Assembly (NCBI GenBank): GCA_947095585.1
Contig: OX352765.1
Location: forward strand, 65,225,425-65,289,424
Reading direction: 5' to 3'
DNA from: Nephrocerus scutellatus
Lineage: Eukaryota > Arthropoda > Insecta > Diptera > Pipunculidae
DNA: 64,000 nt
Shown here one piece after another: positions 1 to 10,411 of the stretch. The notes under the pieces are model-generated. The model had not been told where the DNA came from. It was given only the letters and a program-made list of their open reading frames with translations, and made no database searches. Position 1 is the stretch's first letter; the number at the start of each line of letters is the position of its first letter. Made by a program: the position numbers and the translations under genes.

Positions 1-1443
1 TCTCTGACTTCTTGGGTCACACACCCAATTTCCGTGGAAACCCGAAGATGGTTCAGGCTTTTGTCTGGATACTTTTGGTCCCTTCTCTCCAATTTTACGT
101 TGAAAATAGTTTAATTAAAAACAGTTCCCTAAAGGGGACTGACTACTTTTGTACATCCAGCGTGATGGATTGCGCAAGCTCATCCGGAAACGCAAGAGAA
201 CTGGTGCTCGACCGCCGGTTTCTTGACCGTTGTTACTTGTGCAGTCGAATTATTTCCATTTTTTTGGACAGTTTTCCATCTGTCCAGAAATGGTTTTCGC
301 TGAACTAATTTGTTTCTCCCTAATTTCGCTAATCCGATTGTAAAGTTCGTGACTTGGTTCATCTTGGAACTGCAGGAGTTTAGCATGCTGCTGACTTCCT
401 GACCAGAAGTGAATCGGTTCTTCTTTAAATTTCATTACTTATGGCGTCTGTCTGACTTCCTGACCAGGAGTGAACCAGTTCTTCTTGGAATTGCAGTAGT
501 ATCAGACACAGGCTAACTATTTGATAAGAGGATGACCAAAATTGGAATTCATAAAATTTCCACCTCTACCATTTCTTTCGTCAGGTTGACAAATAGATTT
601 TAGTTCTCGATCTATCTAGGGTTTTCTTTGACCAGTGAAACCATTTTCTAGCTGGATTGCTAACCATATAGTGACTCGATTCTTCTTGGAATTGCAGGAG
701 TTTAGCTTAGAGGTAGCTGCTGACCAGAAATGAATCAGTTCTTCTTGGAATTGTAGTAAGTTTTAGCGGGGTTGACCTGGCTATGGGTCGATTGTCGAAA
801 ACATTTAAATTCGTTTTAAGTTTATTTTCCCTATAAGAGGCACCCAGTGTGCACTCTCGCTCCCTTTCATCGGAGTGCTCCGGAGGTGTTGCTTGGAGGT
901 GAGGAAGACCCCGACGGAAATTTGAAAGTTAGATATTTGGTATATTGTTAGAGAGTTTATTATTCAACGGGTACATTAAGGATTGTATACTTAAGATTAA
1001 GTTTGGTTATTCAAAACTTATTTACTATAAATAAGGTTTTTTTTTCGATTTATCTTAGAAATTTTGACAATTTCGTCTTGTTATAGTAGCACTAAAGTTC
1101 AGTACCGGCTCTAGTTATGAATTTCTGATAGATTTTTTTTTTGAGGAAAAAAAAGATACTGAAACTTTCTTTAGTTGCTATTGTTGCTGGATAGCCGGCT
1201 TTGAACATTTCCATTTTTTTTACTGATTTAAAAGAATACGATTTTTTTTGTATCTCGATGCTTGGTTACCATTATCGACTTTTCTGTGAATAAATATATA
1301 AAAGCATACGACGATTCTTCGTATATCTATGCTCGATTAGCAATTGTCTTATTGAATTCTCAATCCATTCGAATAATCATTTAAATACATACGACTGTTC
1401 TTATTATCATTGTATCTTATTAAATTGAAGTTTTTTCCCTCAT
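1..1443 (+). other. Gypsy-1a untranslated leader
   Basis: There is no gene here. The stretch is homologous to 62,929-64,000; for example both have CTTGGG followed by CAATTTCCGTGGAAACCCG. It contains repeated short phrases of the type TCTTCTTGGAATTGCAG and CTGACTTCCTGACCAG, at roughly 360-500 and 670-760. These look like a decayed internal minisatellite of the leader. From 1,000 to 1,440 it is AT-rich without recognisable content. Confidence 0.65.
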
Positions 1444-2801
1444 TTGATTGATTTGTCCATTATCAGCATGGCAGTAAGGCGCAGCTTAGACGGTCCCAAG
1501 AAAACCAACTTGGGTGGTGAATTTATCGCATCTGATTCTCGACTTTGTACGCTGTGCATGATAGAAATCGATGGTAGTGCGAAAAGTGTAATTTCGGACA
1601 ACCGAAATAGATTCTCAGTGCCTGGCAATCCTGCTAGTCAAAACCGACGTGAGTCTAATCTCGTTACAACAATTCAACGCGTGGTAAATGATTCGTTTAA
1701 TCAAATCCAAGCGAACATTTTGCACCAAATGTCACAAAATCATACCCAGCTGATTGAGACTAATGTTGAGCGATGCTTTAGCAACTTAAGATCGCAGGAA
1801 ACTGAACCAATAGCTTCATTATTTTAATTTAATTCCCCAGATATCGAAAATGTGCCTTGGCAGCGTGATATGCCTTTTGAACAAAGAGAGCCAAATGCTC
1901 ATAATTTATGTCAGACTCGTTCGTCTCAACTCAATGTCAACACGGCTGTAAAAGTAGCTAACATAATTTCGAGTTGGCACCTCCAATTTGACGGTTCGCC
2001 CGAAGGATTGGTTGTTGACAACTTCATCTATCAGGTCCATTCGTTGACACTGCAAAGCCTGGACGGTAATTTTGGTCTACTGTGCAGAAATGCACATGTT
2101 CTGTTTAAAGGTCGAGCCAAGGAATGGTTTTGGCGATTTCACCGATCTCAACCGTATTTTGCATGGGATGATATAGTCGATCAGTTACGTCAGCAATACA
2201 AAGACAGTAGATCGGATTACGATATTCGTGAGTCTATTCGATGCCGAAAGCAAAGAGACAAAGAGTCCTATGACGATTGTTATGATTCTATTGCCAGACT
2301 TACTGACCGACTACGTGCCCCCATCGCGGAATCGGACCTCGAAGAAATCTTGATAAAAACCTCCGGCCTGACGTGCGTCATGAGATCCTACATTTGGACC
2401 TCTCATCCGTTTCCGCATTGCGCAAAGCTGTCCAACGACGTGAACGGTTTTTGAATGAAGTTTACCGAAATTTCCCACCTGTATGAATGACTTATCCCCG
2501 ACGTCAAGTGGCCGAGTTGCTCCCAACGACTGGAGAGGGTGCTCACGTGGGGACAATCCCCACAAATCCGCGTTTGAATCTGCCCGTTTGCTTAGAAAAT
2601 TGTGCCCCGTTCAAAGTAGTTTGTTGGAACTGCCAGACTGAGGGTCACAGTTTTGATGTGTGTCTTGAGCCGCGTCGAATATTCTGCTATGACTGTGGTG
2701 CACCGAATACGTATAAACTGAACTGTAGATTTTGTACCCAAAAGGGAAACTTGCCGAAGGGTATGAACAAAACCACCAGCTCACACCCACGTCATCAGTA
2801 A
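1444..2801 (+). pseudogene. gag: Gypsy-1a gag
   Basis: Gag assembles the retrotransposon particle and binds its RNA. Two blocks in the same frame (to 1,827 and from 1,852 to 2,454) are separated by a stop. The second block has the Gypsy capsid pattern: W-x-L-x-FDG near the start, then FKGRAKEWFW, LRQQYKD and a CRKQRDKESYDD stretch. After a frame change, 2,487-2,801 carries the nucleocapsid zinc knuckle (CWNC, GH, C) and a second CYDC cluster. No convincing ATG was found for the first block, so its start is arbitrary. The family call is firm and the boundaries are approximate. Confidence 0.7.
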
Positions 2802-3388
2802 TCATGTCTCCTCTAAACAATTCTGTTACACCAAAACTTGAAACACCTAAGGTGAGCATTGCGTTAAAAGCTCTGGACGATGATTCGTTAAACATAGAGA
2901 CCAATAGAAATTTATATCCAATTAGACCTTACCACCTCCGTGTCAAGGAATATAACCTCGCTCGAGCGAAAATTTTCAACTGTGTCGGTTCTATTGTAAA
3001 AACCAGGCTTACCAGATCTTCTGACAGGGTGAACCAGTTTTGGAAAAGAGTTCGAAAAAGTCGTAAACTGTTAATAAGCACTATATTCGTTCAACCAAAT
3101 GATGTTCGACCGTACGCTTCCGTTAAACTGCTGGGCCAGGACGTGTTGGGACTGTTAGGCAGCGGAGCATCTATTAGTTGTATTGGTGGATCTCTGGCCA
3201 AGGAAGTACTCGATAACGGTGTTAAGCTTAAACGTTTCACGTCTCCCGTAAAAACAGCTGATGGTATCCCTCAGAACGTTTGTGGTTATTTGGATTCCGA
3301 TCTTGCATTTCGCGGAGAGGTGAATCGACTTCGATTATACGTAGTTCCTTCCCTGTCTCAAGATTTGTACCTAGGTATAAACTTTTAG
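2732..3388 (+). pseudogene. pol: Gypsy-1a protease region
   Basis: The frame overlaps the end of gag. Its second half is a retropepsin: beta strands VRPYASVKLLGQDVLGLL, then the active-site position reading LGSGAS. The family norm is an aspartate (DSGAS), so the catalytic residue is replaced by glycine and the enzyme should be inactive. The flap-like TADGIPQNV and the DLYLGINF closing motif are recognisable. The frame ends at a stop right after GINF, where an active element would continue into reverse transcriptase. Confidence 0.65.
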
Positions 3389-3415
3389 AAGTCGTTTAAA
3401 ATAGCCCCTGAGATC

Positions 3416-4060
3416 GTGTCTGAGATTACTGAAGCCAAAGTATCTAACGACTCATTGATTAATCATGATTTATCCAGCTTACAAGCGGAAAAGTTGGATG
3501 TTGTGAAGAAGTTATTTCCGTCATTCGAAAAGCAAGGTCTTGGCAAAACCTCACTGGTGGAGCATGTTATAGATACAAATAACTGCAAAGCCATAAAACA
3601 ACGTCACTACCCGGTTTCCCCAGCCATCGAGAAGCTGATTTTCGAAGAATTAGATCGTATGCTAGCATTAGGAATTATAGAGGAATCGCAAAGTTCCTGG
3701 AGTTCACCGGAAGTCTTGGTTCGTAAACCGGGAAAGATTAGATTGTGTATTTACTCCAGAAAACTTAACGCCGTAACTGTCACCGGCGGAATCACACGGA
3801 CAAGTTTTTGTTTACCTTGATGACTTATTAGTCATCACAGAATATTTCGATAGTCACGTAGAAATCCTACGAACGGTTGCTGGGCACATTAGCCACGCTG
3901 ATTTAACTCTGAACATAGCCAACAGCAAATTCTGTCTTCGAGAGGTTAAGTATCTCGGACATATTATTGGGAAAGGCGGATTGAGAACAGATCCCGATAA
4001 AGTAAAAGCGATCGTGGAATATCCAGCAATTAAGCCAGTCGATAATTTTCCACCACCGGC
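3416..4060 (+). pseudogene. pol: Gypsy-1a reverse transcriptase, internally deleted
   Basis: The N-terminal part shows the HYPVSPAIEKLIFEELDRML region, the SSWSSPEVLVRKPGKIRLC palm entry and RKLNAVTV. It then jumps to VYLDDLLVI (the catalytic FVYLDD box) near 3,807-3,840 in another frame, so about 100 residues between are deleted. The thumb follows with NIANSKFCLREVKYLGHIIG and DPDKVKAI. Homology stops at about 4,040. The downstream AGTCGATAATTTTCC block recurs at 4,660, suggesting a rearranged junction. The fragment cannot encode an active enzyme. Confidence 0.7.
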
Positions 4061-4939
4061 TTCGGTCGATATATTGATTCGGTGTGCAGTTTGGTACTCG
4101 GCATTCATAAAAATGGCCGCCTGTGTTAGGAAAATTTAATATCATTGAAGAAATCGTTGAGACTATTCGGCAATTAACCGGACTCCAAATTAAAATCCGT
4201 GTGCGGTGTAATTTCGACATTTTTTCTTACAATTCCCGAAATCCCGGAATATTCAATTTGACTTGTGAAAAAAAAAATCAAGATTTCCCATAAGTACATG
4301 AGACGAATGAACAGCAATAGGAATAGGAACAGTGCGCGCCGAAAAGGGTGGCCACTATTTTTTTTGTATCATTATTAAATTCGACTATAAACTTTATTTA
4401 GTATAAAAACAGTTCGGCACAGTGTACGTAGGTAAATTATGTCCATTTGTGCGTACAATTATTCGGAAATACCAAAAATTGATATTCAATCGAAAAAACC
4501 GAATATTGTACATTGCCTTCGAGAAGCGCTTTGACATCAATGTGCTTTATAAGAAAAATGGCCACACCATGTAAAAAAAGTGAGACAATTTCCGGTGCCA
4601 ACCCACAGTACAGAACCTGTTGGCGTCAGCAGTTGATTCGGCTTGACTCGTATTCAATCAAGTCGGTCGATAATTTTCCATCTCCGGATTCGGACAGCAC
4701 CAGTATTCAGGAGGGAAATATAGAGAAGCAAGAGGGCTTTGATTTCCACACCGAGAACCCGTCATCACTGAAAAAAAGGTTGCGCATAATGCTAGTTCCT
4801 GTGCGTCACTAATGGATTTCGCATATCATTCCTCCTATTTTGTATCAAGTAAATTCCTTAGTGTAACTAGAATAATAGAATAAGGATATTTCTGCTTGGG
4901 AAATTACCCAAAAAAAATTAGAATTAATATGAAAATTTG
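4061..4939 (+). other. Gypsy-1a 3' region without recognised gene
   Basis: No homology to RNase H or integrase is visible. A 99-codon frame (4,513-4,812) begins before KMATPCKKSE; I do not recognise it. A TATA-like TATAAAAACAG lies at 4,401, which could belong to the U3 of the 3' LTR. The LTR may therefore begin somewhere in this stretch. Confidence 0.4.
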
Positions 4940-5845
4940 TTACAGAATCTTCGTTGTCGTCAGCGCTGTCGAGGAGGAGGATTAGCAAAGAAAAAAAATG
5001 TAAGTACTTAGTTGTTTTCTCTCTCTTACTCGTTTTGGTATTATATTGGTTAATTTTAGGCACACCAGTAATTAAAGAAGAGCCGCACCCATACTTACTT
5101 GTCTTCCTTGTTTATACTACCTTATGGTTATAATTAAACCACCTATACTTAGGAAACATTTAAAATTTTGAATAAAATTCATAATTACCTTTTTTCTCGT
5201 ATTTATACTACCTTATGGTTATAATTAAACCACATATACTTTATATAATTTATAATGTTTAATAAAATTCATACTTACTTATTTTATATTTATACTACCT
5301 TAAGGTTATAATTAAACCACCTCAACAAACTCATACTTACTTTTTTTATATACATACACTACTTAATGGTTAGAAGTAGACCACTTATATTTAAAAAAAA
5401 AAGAGAGAACATTTTTCTTCCGATATAAATAACATGTGTCTTTGTCTTTCCTTGGAGAACGTCTCAAGTAGGTACGTTTCGCTGGCTGGATAAGACATAA
5501 TGAGGTCTTAAAGCGATTCTTCCGTCGAGGGCTTTCAATATTCCTCCTGTGACCCTCAGGGCGAGCTAATGCCGATGATGAGGCATACGCTCTCTGTTTT
5601 TTTTCTTCCCGTTTCCTCTGTACCCCTACTACCTCACCAATCAATGCACATAATTTTTTTTATGATGGTAAGAAAGCAGCTTATGAGGGGGTGCAAGATC
5701 CCACCCATTTCGGCGAGCTTAGTCTGGAGCATTCGCATGACGTGCACCCCGCACCTCTCCATTTGCTACAAATAACAGCCACGTTCATAAACAACGACAT
5801 CGATAACCATTACAAGTGCTTTGTCATTTAATCTAAAACGGATTA
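4940..5845 (+). repeat. Gypsy-1a 3' LTR (recognisable part)
   Basis: Three blocks match the LTR before 62,883 in the same order: GTCGTCAGCGCTGTCGAGGA (4,953; 61,890), CCCACCCATTTCGGCGAGCT (5,700; 62,740) and GACGTGCACCCCG (5,740; 62,779). Between the first two, both copies hold AT-rich minisatellites. The right end is set by the equivalent position of the primer site in the other copy and is approximate. Confidence 0.65.
5105..5395 (+). repeat. ~90-bp tandem repeat inside Gypsy-1 LTR
   Basis: About three and a half copies of a unit containing TTATACTACCTTATGGTTAT, AATTAAACCACC and ATAAAATTCATACTTAC follow each other. The equivalent LTR segment at 62,210-62,470 also has tandem units, but with a different sequence and a ~79-bp period. 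Confidence 0.65.
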
Positions 5846-5929
5846 ACGAGCAGATGTTGCCTACAAGTGGGACTTAAGGTTAACCAAAATAGTAGTAATA
5901 GATATTTGATAGTAGACTGCTATGGAAGT

Positions 5930-6960
5930 AACACCAACAGGCAGAGGAGGAGTTAGTTAGGATAATGCACTGGATGTACACTATGATAGTTATTCCAATT
6001 ATTATGGAGCAGTGGATTACCTATGGATCAGTGGCATGGGCGAATATAACCCAGCTAAGTACCACGAGAATGGAATTGGAAAAATTGCAGAAGCTGGCCT
6101 GTGTTTTAATTTCAGAGGCCATTATAACCTGCCCCACGGCGGGTATGGAGGTAATTCTTGGGCTACTCTACATATAGTGGTAAAGAACAAAGCAGAGGAA
6201 ACCAAGTTATGTTTAATCAAGGTAGGCTGCTTTACGGACGTTAGAGCAAGAGCAATTGTAGAATCTCTTACCAAACGGTTTTCGTTAGCCAGCATGCCTT
6301 GTGACAACATTGTGCAAAAGCTTGAACTCAAGTTTGAATTTAAAATGAGCACCAAGAAGGAAGGAATAACAAAGGAGCAGAAACTCCGCTTGTAGGGCCA
6401 GAACCATTCTGTGGCATAAGGTACTACATAATGCGGGAGGAGATACGCAGAATAGGTAAAGCAACTGCTTCCGTAAGATGGGAAAATCTCGCAAGTCTAC
6501 GACAAGCAAAGGAAATTATGGGAAACTATGACCCAAAGAGGTCTCTCTCGATATTGGGACTTACTTGTATTGAATATTGATATTGTAGTAGAAGTAAAGT
6601 AAGAATCATTACTGGTTTCCTAATAGGACATTGTAGGCTGAAGGGGCACCTAAAGAAAATAAAACTAGAAAAGGAATGTGCAGGCTTTGTGAGGAAGCGG
6701 AGGAAACCCCGTGGGACCTTCTCAATTATCAATTAATGCGGAGCAACGATCCGACATAGGAGAGACCACTTGAGAACTCACGCGATCTCAGAGTCTGCAC
6801 GGCAATCACTGAACCCACACCATATAATTAGGTTCATAAGAGCCATTGGTATGTAGGGGGTGCTATAGAGACGGGCATGCACTGTCTCCATAGCACTAGT
6901 TAGGGGGAGCACAATAGATCCTTATGGGTCGCAGTGCTATTGGTAAATACCCCTTTTCAT
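5930..6960 (+). pseudogene. R1/I-like non-LTR retrotransposon 3' remnant
   Basis: Translation near 6,010-6,180 gives ITYGSVAWAN, LEKLQKLACVLI and CPTAGMEVILGL. This is the typical end of the reverse transcriptase in R1/I/Loa-type non-LTR elements. The next piece (VVKNKAEETKLC) is in another frame. Near 6,620-6,720 the end of the RNase H/C-terminal part follows: GHCRLKGHLKK, then CRLCEEAEETPWDLL. Stops and shifts are frequent, so this is an old fossil. The endonuclease and most of the reverse transcriptase are absent. The 3' tail probably ends around 6,960. Confidence 0.65.
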
Positions 6961-8429
6961 CGTCAGCATCATCATAAGTGGTTATTCGATTAAAAGGATT
7001 TAATTATATTGTTTGATAATAATCGTCAATTGGGACTATTGTTATTGTTTTTGTATTTGCAGGTAATATATGTTTGCCGGAATTAAAGTTCGGTTTGAAT
7101 AAAAGGGGAAAAGTAGAGTTATTGGAAATCAATGTTTTGTATTCCAGGTCTATCTTAGCAGAAAGTTGATAAAGAATGTCAATACCAGTAGACCGTCAAA
7201 ATAGCCGTGAAATTTGAATACAAGAAAGCTGAATTGTCCGGATTCGTTAAATTCATAGAAAATGGGTAGTATGAGTTTTTCGTTAAGTTGGTATTGTGGA
7301 TGTGAATGTGGTGTGGTGGGTGTGAATTTTCGGGATTTAAGTTATCGGTGAATTCAGGGTTGAGAAAAGAACCTGAAGCTCCGTGCCAATCAAAAATTTA
7401 TGTGGGACGACCGAATGGGAATGATATATTCATATAAGGTAGGGTGTATCCGTGTGTATTAATATCTATGTATCCGACGGCTTTAGCAAGGCGGATGTGT
7501 GAAAATTTAAGTCATCAAATTCGTGCATCACTTGGGGTGCTTCTTCATCTTTTTCGTAGAAGTATCCATCTTTGGTGACATTATATTAGCTATCGCAATT
7601 TGGTATGTACGAAGGTATTTCTTCGATGAAATTAGACTAATTGTTTCTGAAATTTCTTCTGTCTGAACTACTTCGGGAATAGAATTAAGGCTTCTCAAAA
7701 AACTTGTGAATTTACGAAGTTTGGGATAAGGGTTAGACGGTTTAATTTTGGGGTATTTTGGGATTAGATTTTGAAGGTATTGGCTTAATTGGTAAATTGG
7801 TTTTTAACTATAATGTTGAAAAATAATTCTTCTTTATTTTAATAAAAGTTTTCTTGATTAAAAAATTTTCTTCTATTTTTCCTGATTGTTATATTTTTGA
7901 TTTAAATAAAATGATATTCTTCTACTTTTCAATTTTTTATAACTTCTAATTTAAAAAATGATATTCTTGTAATTTTTTATTTTTTTAAGACACTTTTTAT
8001 TGATTTAAATAAAAACATTTTCTTCTACTTATCAATTCTTCATTGCTTTGATTTAAATAAAATGATTTATTTTGAACCCAAATAGGATAAGAATAAATTT
8101 CATTTGTTTGTGTTTGAAACACCAAAGTTTCAATGATCCGTTGAATGTTTCAATAGTTGTTATTTGATTGATGAATCCAAGAGTTCGCAGATGGAATACT
8201 GTTCGTAAAGCGTCGAAACTCACTGATTTTAATAAGTGTATTTTAAAATATTCGGTAAATCTCCGCTTATTAAAAAAAAATTACACAATTAAAAAAATCA
8301 TTGTTCAAACTACGCGACTGCGCCAGTAATGATAACGAATTGCTTAAGACATAAAAAAAGCAAATTTTTATTTCACCCATTTGAGTGTCTCTAAACAATA
8401 TAAACTTTTTCTTAACTTAATACCTAACT
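6961..8429. other. AT-rich stretch without recognised gene
   Basis: I see no coding region over 60 codons, no terminal repeats and no RNA gene here. It may hold eroded element sequence, but nothing identifiable. Confidence 0.5.
7795..8075. repeat. degenerate AT-rich tandem repeat
   Basis: The phrases TTTAAATAAAATGAT, TTCTTCTACTTTTCAAT and TTTTTTAT recur about every 60-75 bases, three to four times, with many changes. Confidence 0.4.
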
Positions 8430-8791
8430 TTGCAAAGGTGATTTGTGCCGACGGAAACTCAACAGACGTAACTTTCGTATTGTTTTGTTTTTGTGTTTCA
8501 AGGTTTTAATTGTATAATTGTAGTTTTGTAATTAACATTTAATATAAGTGTTTTGTTTGTGTAATTCAATGTTATATGTATATGTAGGTCTGTAATTCAC
8601 AATTTAACTAGATGTGTATTCTTGGATCACTAATGCTCGTCTCCGTGGTTATCTGCCCAGATTAGCCAGCTGTCAAAGTTTGATCGTCAAGTGATGGTCA
8701 AAACAGCTAATCCCAACATTCACGACAGCACAACAACTTGTACGAGTATGCTTGTCGGCATAAACAACATGTGTGCATGACAGCATACACA
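8430..8791 (-). repeat. probable 3' LTR of Gypsy-3
   Basis: Read on the minus strand, a purine run AAGAAGGAAGAGG (8,792-8,804) is followed by TTGTGTATGCTGTCATGC, the expected polypurine tract and TG start of a 3' LTR. There is no second copy in the window to define its end, so 8,430 is a guess. Confidence 0.5.
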
Positions 8792-8810
8792 ACCTCTTCC
8801 TTCTTACATT

Positions 8811-9942
8811 TTAAGCTTTATAGAAAACCGTTGGTTTTACATGACGACTAAATCTCGTAACATATGCTGATGATGAATCATCTGTACCTTGACTGGTATT
8901 TGTAGAGGTGTTGTATAGATCTTTACTTAAATTCTTCTGCTTGATATCTGCCAACAGAAGCCGTTTTGCGGTGACTAGTATGTCTGGCAAATCACTATGT
9001 TTTTTGATTTGAGGTTTATTGAATGACTTTCTGAGGTGGTGTGACAATATAACACACCGTGGTGTGTTATACGGGTGGACAATAACCGCTGGTTCCCAAG
9101 TCTTAAGGCTCAACTATAATGCAATTTCGCCCCCTTACATTAAAGTCAAAATCCGACGAAATGCTCTCCAAAGTTTCTAAAGTTTCTCATCCGACCATAA
9201 TGTAATTTTGTCAATGACAATGAAATAACATATGACAACTGTCAAGTTTTCTTAAGAAAATGCGCTCGCCAGCGCACATCTAATCGATTGCCAAAGTAAC
9301 GAATCTATTGCGAACGCTTTTATGGGCACAGCATACATTTTCATTGTATTCGCTCATTTCATCGTCGGGTTTTGACACTAGCGTAAAGAGACGAAATTGC
9401 ATTATAGTTCCGGCTTTATTATTTCGAACAGTTACATTGTCTCCTACTTTAAAATTAACTTCTCTTCGGCAAGTGTGCCGATTGTTATTGGCTGCTTGTT
9501 TTTCTTGATTAATTTGTAAACTATGCTGACGTTGACTAGTTTTAGCTGGAGTCGTTCGTCACGAGTGGGAAGCTTTGATCGCAATAATCTACTCATAAGA
9601 ATCTCGGACGGACTAAAAGGGAAATTTGCAGCGGGTGTTTTTCTATACTCTAACAAGGCATATTCAATGTCATTTTTATCTTCCTTTGTTTTCTTAATAA
9701 TTTGCTTACAGATATGAACGCACTTTTCTGCCAACCCATTTACCCTAGGATAATTAGGGCTAGAATGAATAAATTTAAAGTTCCATTCGGTACTAAATAA
9801 TTGGCACTCGTAAGAGGAAAAGGGCTGGTTATCACAAACCTCGTATTTAGGAATACCGTGTACGCAGAATATCTTTTTTAAGCATTTGATTACACTCTAT
9901 GATGTTTTATCTTTCAACTTACTTAACTCTATCCACTTAGAG
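8811..9942 (-). pseudogene. pol: Gypsy-3 integrase core and C-terminal part
   Basis: Integrase inserts the element's DNA copy into the genome. From 9,942 leftward the translation gives SKWIELSKLKDKTS, a stop, then IFCVHGIPKYEVCDNQPFSS (second catalytic Asp in CDN) and HSSPNYPRVNGLAEK (catalytic Glu). It continues with the LEYRKTP and EILMSRLLRSKLP region typical of mdg1/412-type elements, then VGDNVTVRN. A MITE (9,115-9,406) interrupts the C-terminal domain, which resumes as LKTWEPAVIVHPY and ends at 8,811. The in-frame stop and the MITE make it non-functional. Confidence 0.8.
9115..9406. mobile_element. 292-bp MITE in the Gypsy-3 integrase
   Basis: The ends are inverted: TATAATGCAATTTCG at the left and CGAAATTGCATTATA at the right. 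Similarity continues inward for about 50 bases (AGTCAAAATCCGACGA against TCGTCGGGTTTTGACAC). It has no coding capacity. Removing it joins the two halves of the integrase C-terminal domain. The target duplication is TA or TATA, ambiguous because the junction is palindromic, which would suit a Tc1/mariner-type source. Confidence 0.75.
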
Positions 9943-9953
9943 CAGCGCTGTCG
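9943..9953 (+). repeat. hAT left terminal inverted repeat
   Basis: CAGCGCTGTCG immediately follows the left ACTTAGAG and matches the right end with one mismatch in 11. The next bases repeat GGATCC four times within 70 bp, possibly subterminal transposase-binding motifs. Confidence 0.85.
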
Positions 9954-10411
9954 AAATGGATCCGATCGGATCCTTTTGCGAATATTTGCCTCCTTGGATC
10001 CACAAATGTAAAAATGGATCCTTTCCACGGAATAATTTAGAAACGTCTATGAAATTACAAATTTGCTACTAGCGAAGCGATTTGACAGTTCACAAAAAGT
10101 GTTGTGTTTAATGTGCATGTGCAAAGTGCAATTGTGCATATGAGATTAAGATATTTTTTTTTATTAAACATTTAAGTAATATACAATTTTGATTTAAAAC
10201 TAAACTTATAAATAATATTAATATGTGTCGGCTCAACAATAGGGGCCCGACGTATTTACATTGTTTTTTTTTGGTATTGTTTATTTTTAAACAATATTTT
10301 TTACTACTTAATCTACTACATGTTAATTTTTAATGTAATTAAATTTTAAACAATAATTTTAAAATAAAATAAGAATGAAAAATATTAAGCGGCGTATAAA
10401 CAGGGCGAACT

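Larger units (their letters stand above)
1..5845 (+). mobile_element. Gypsy-1a, eroded Ty3/Gypsy LTR retrotransposon
   Basis: The first ~900 bases align with 62,920-64,000, which follow a clear LTR and a tRNA-Lys primer site. The window therefore opens about 40 bases inside the internal region and the 5' LTR lies just upstream. The order is leader, gag, protease, partial reverse transcriptase, then a sequence sharing blocks with the LTR before 62,883. RNase H and integrase are missing. Every coding block has stops or frame changes, so the copy is dead. The outer right limit near 5,845 is approximate. Confidence 0.8.
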
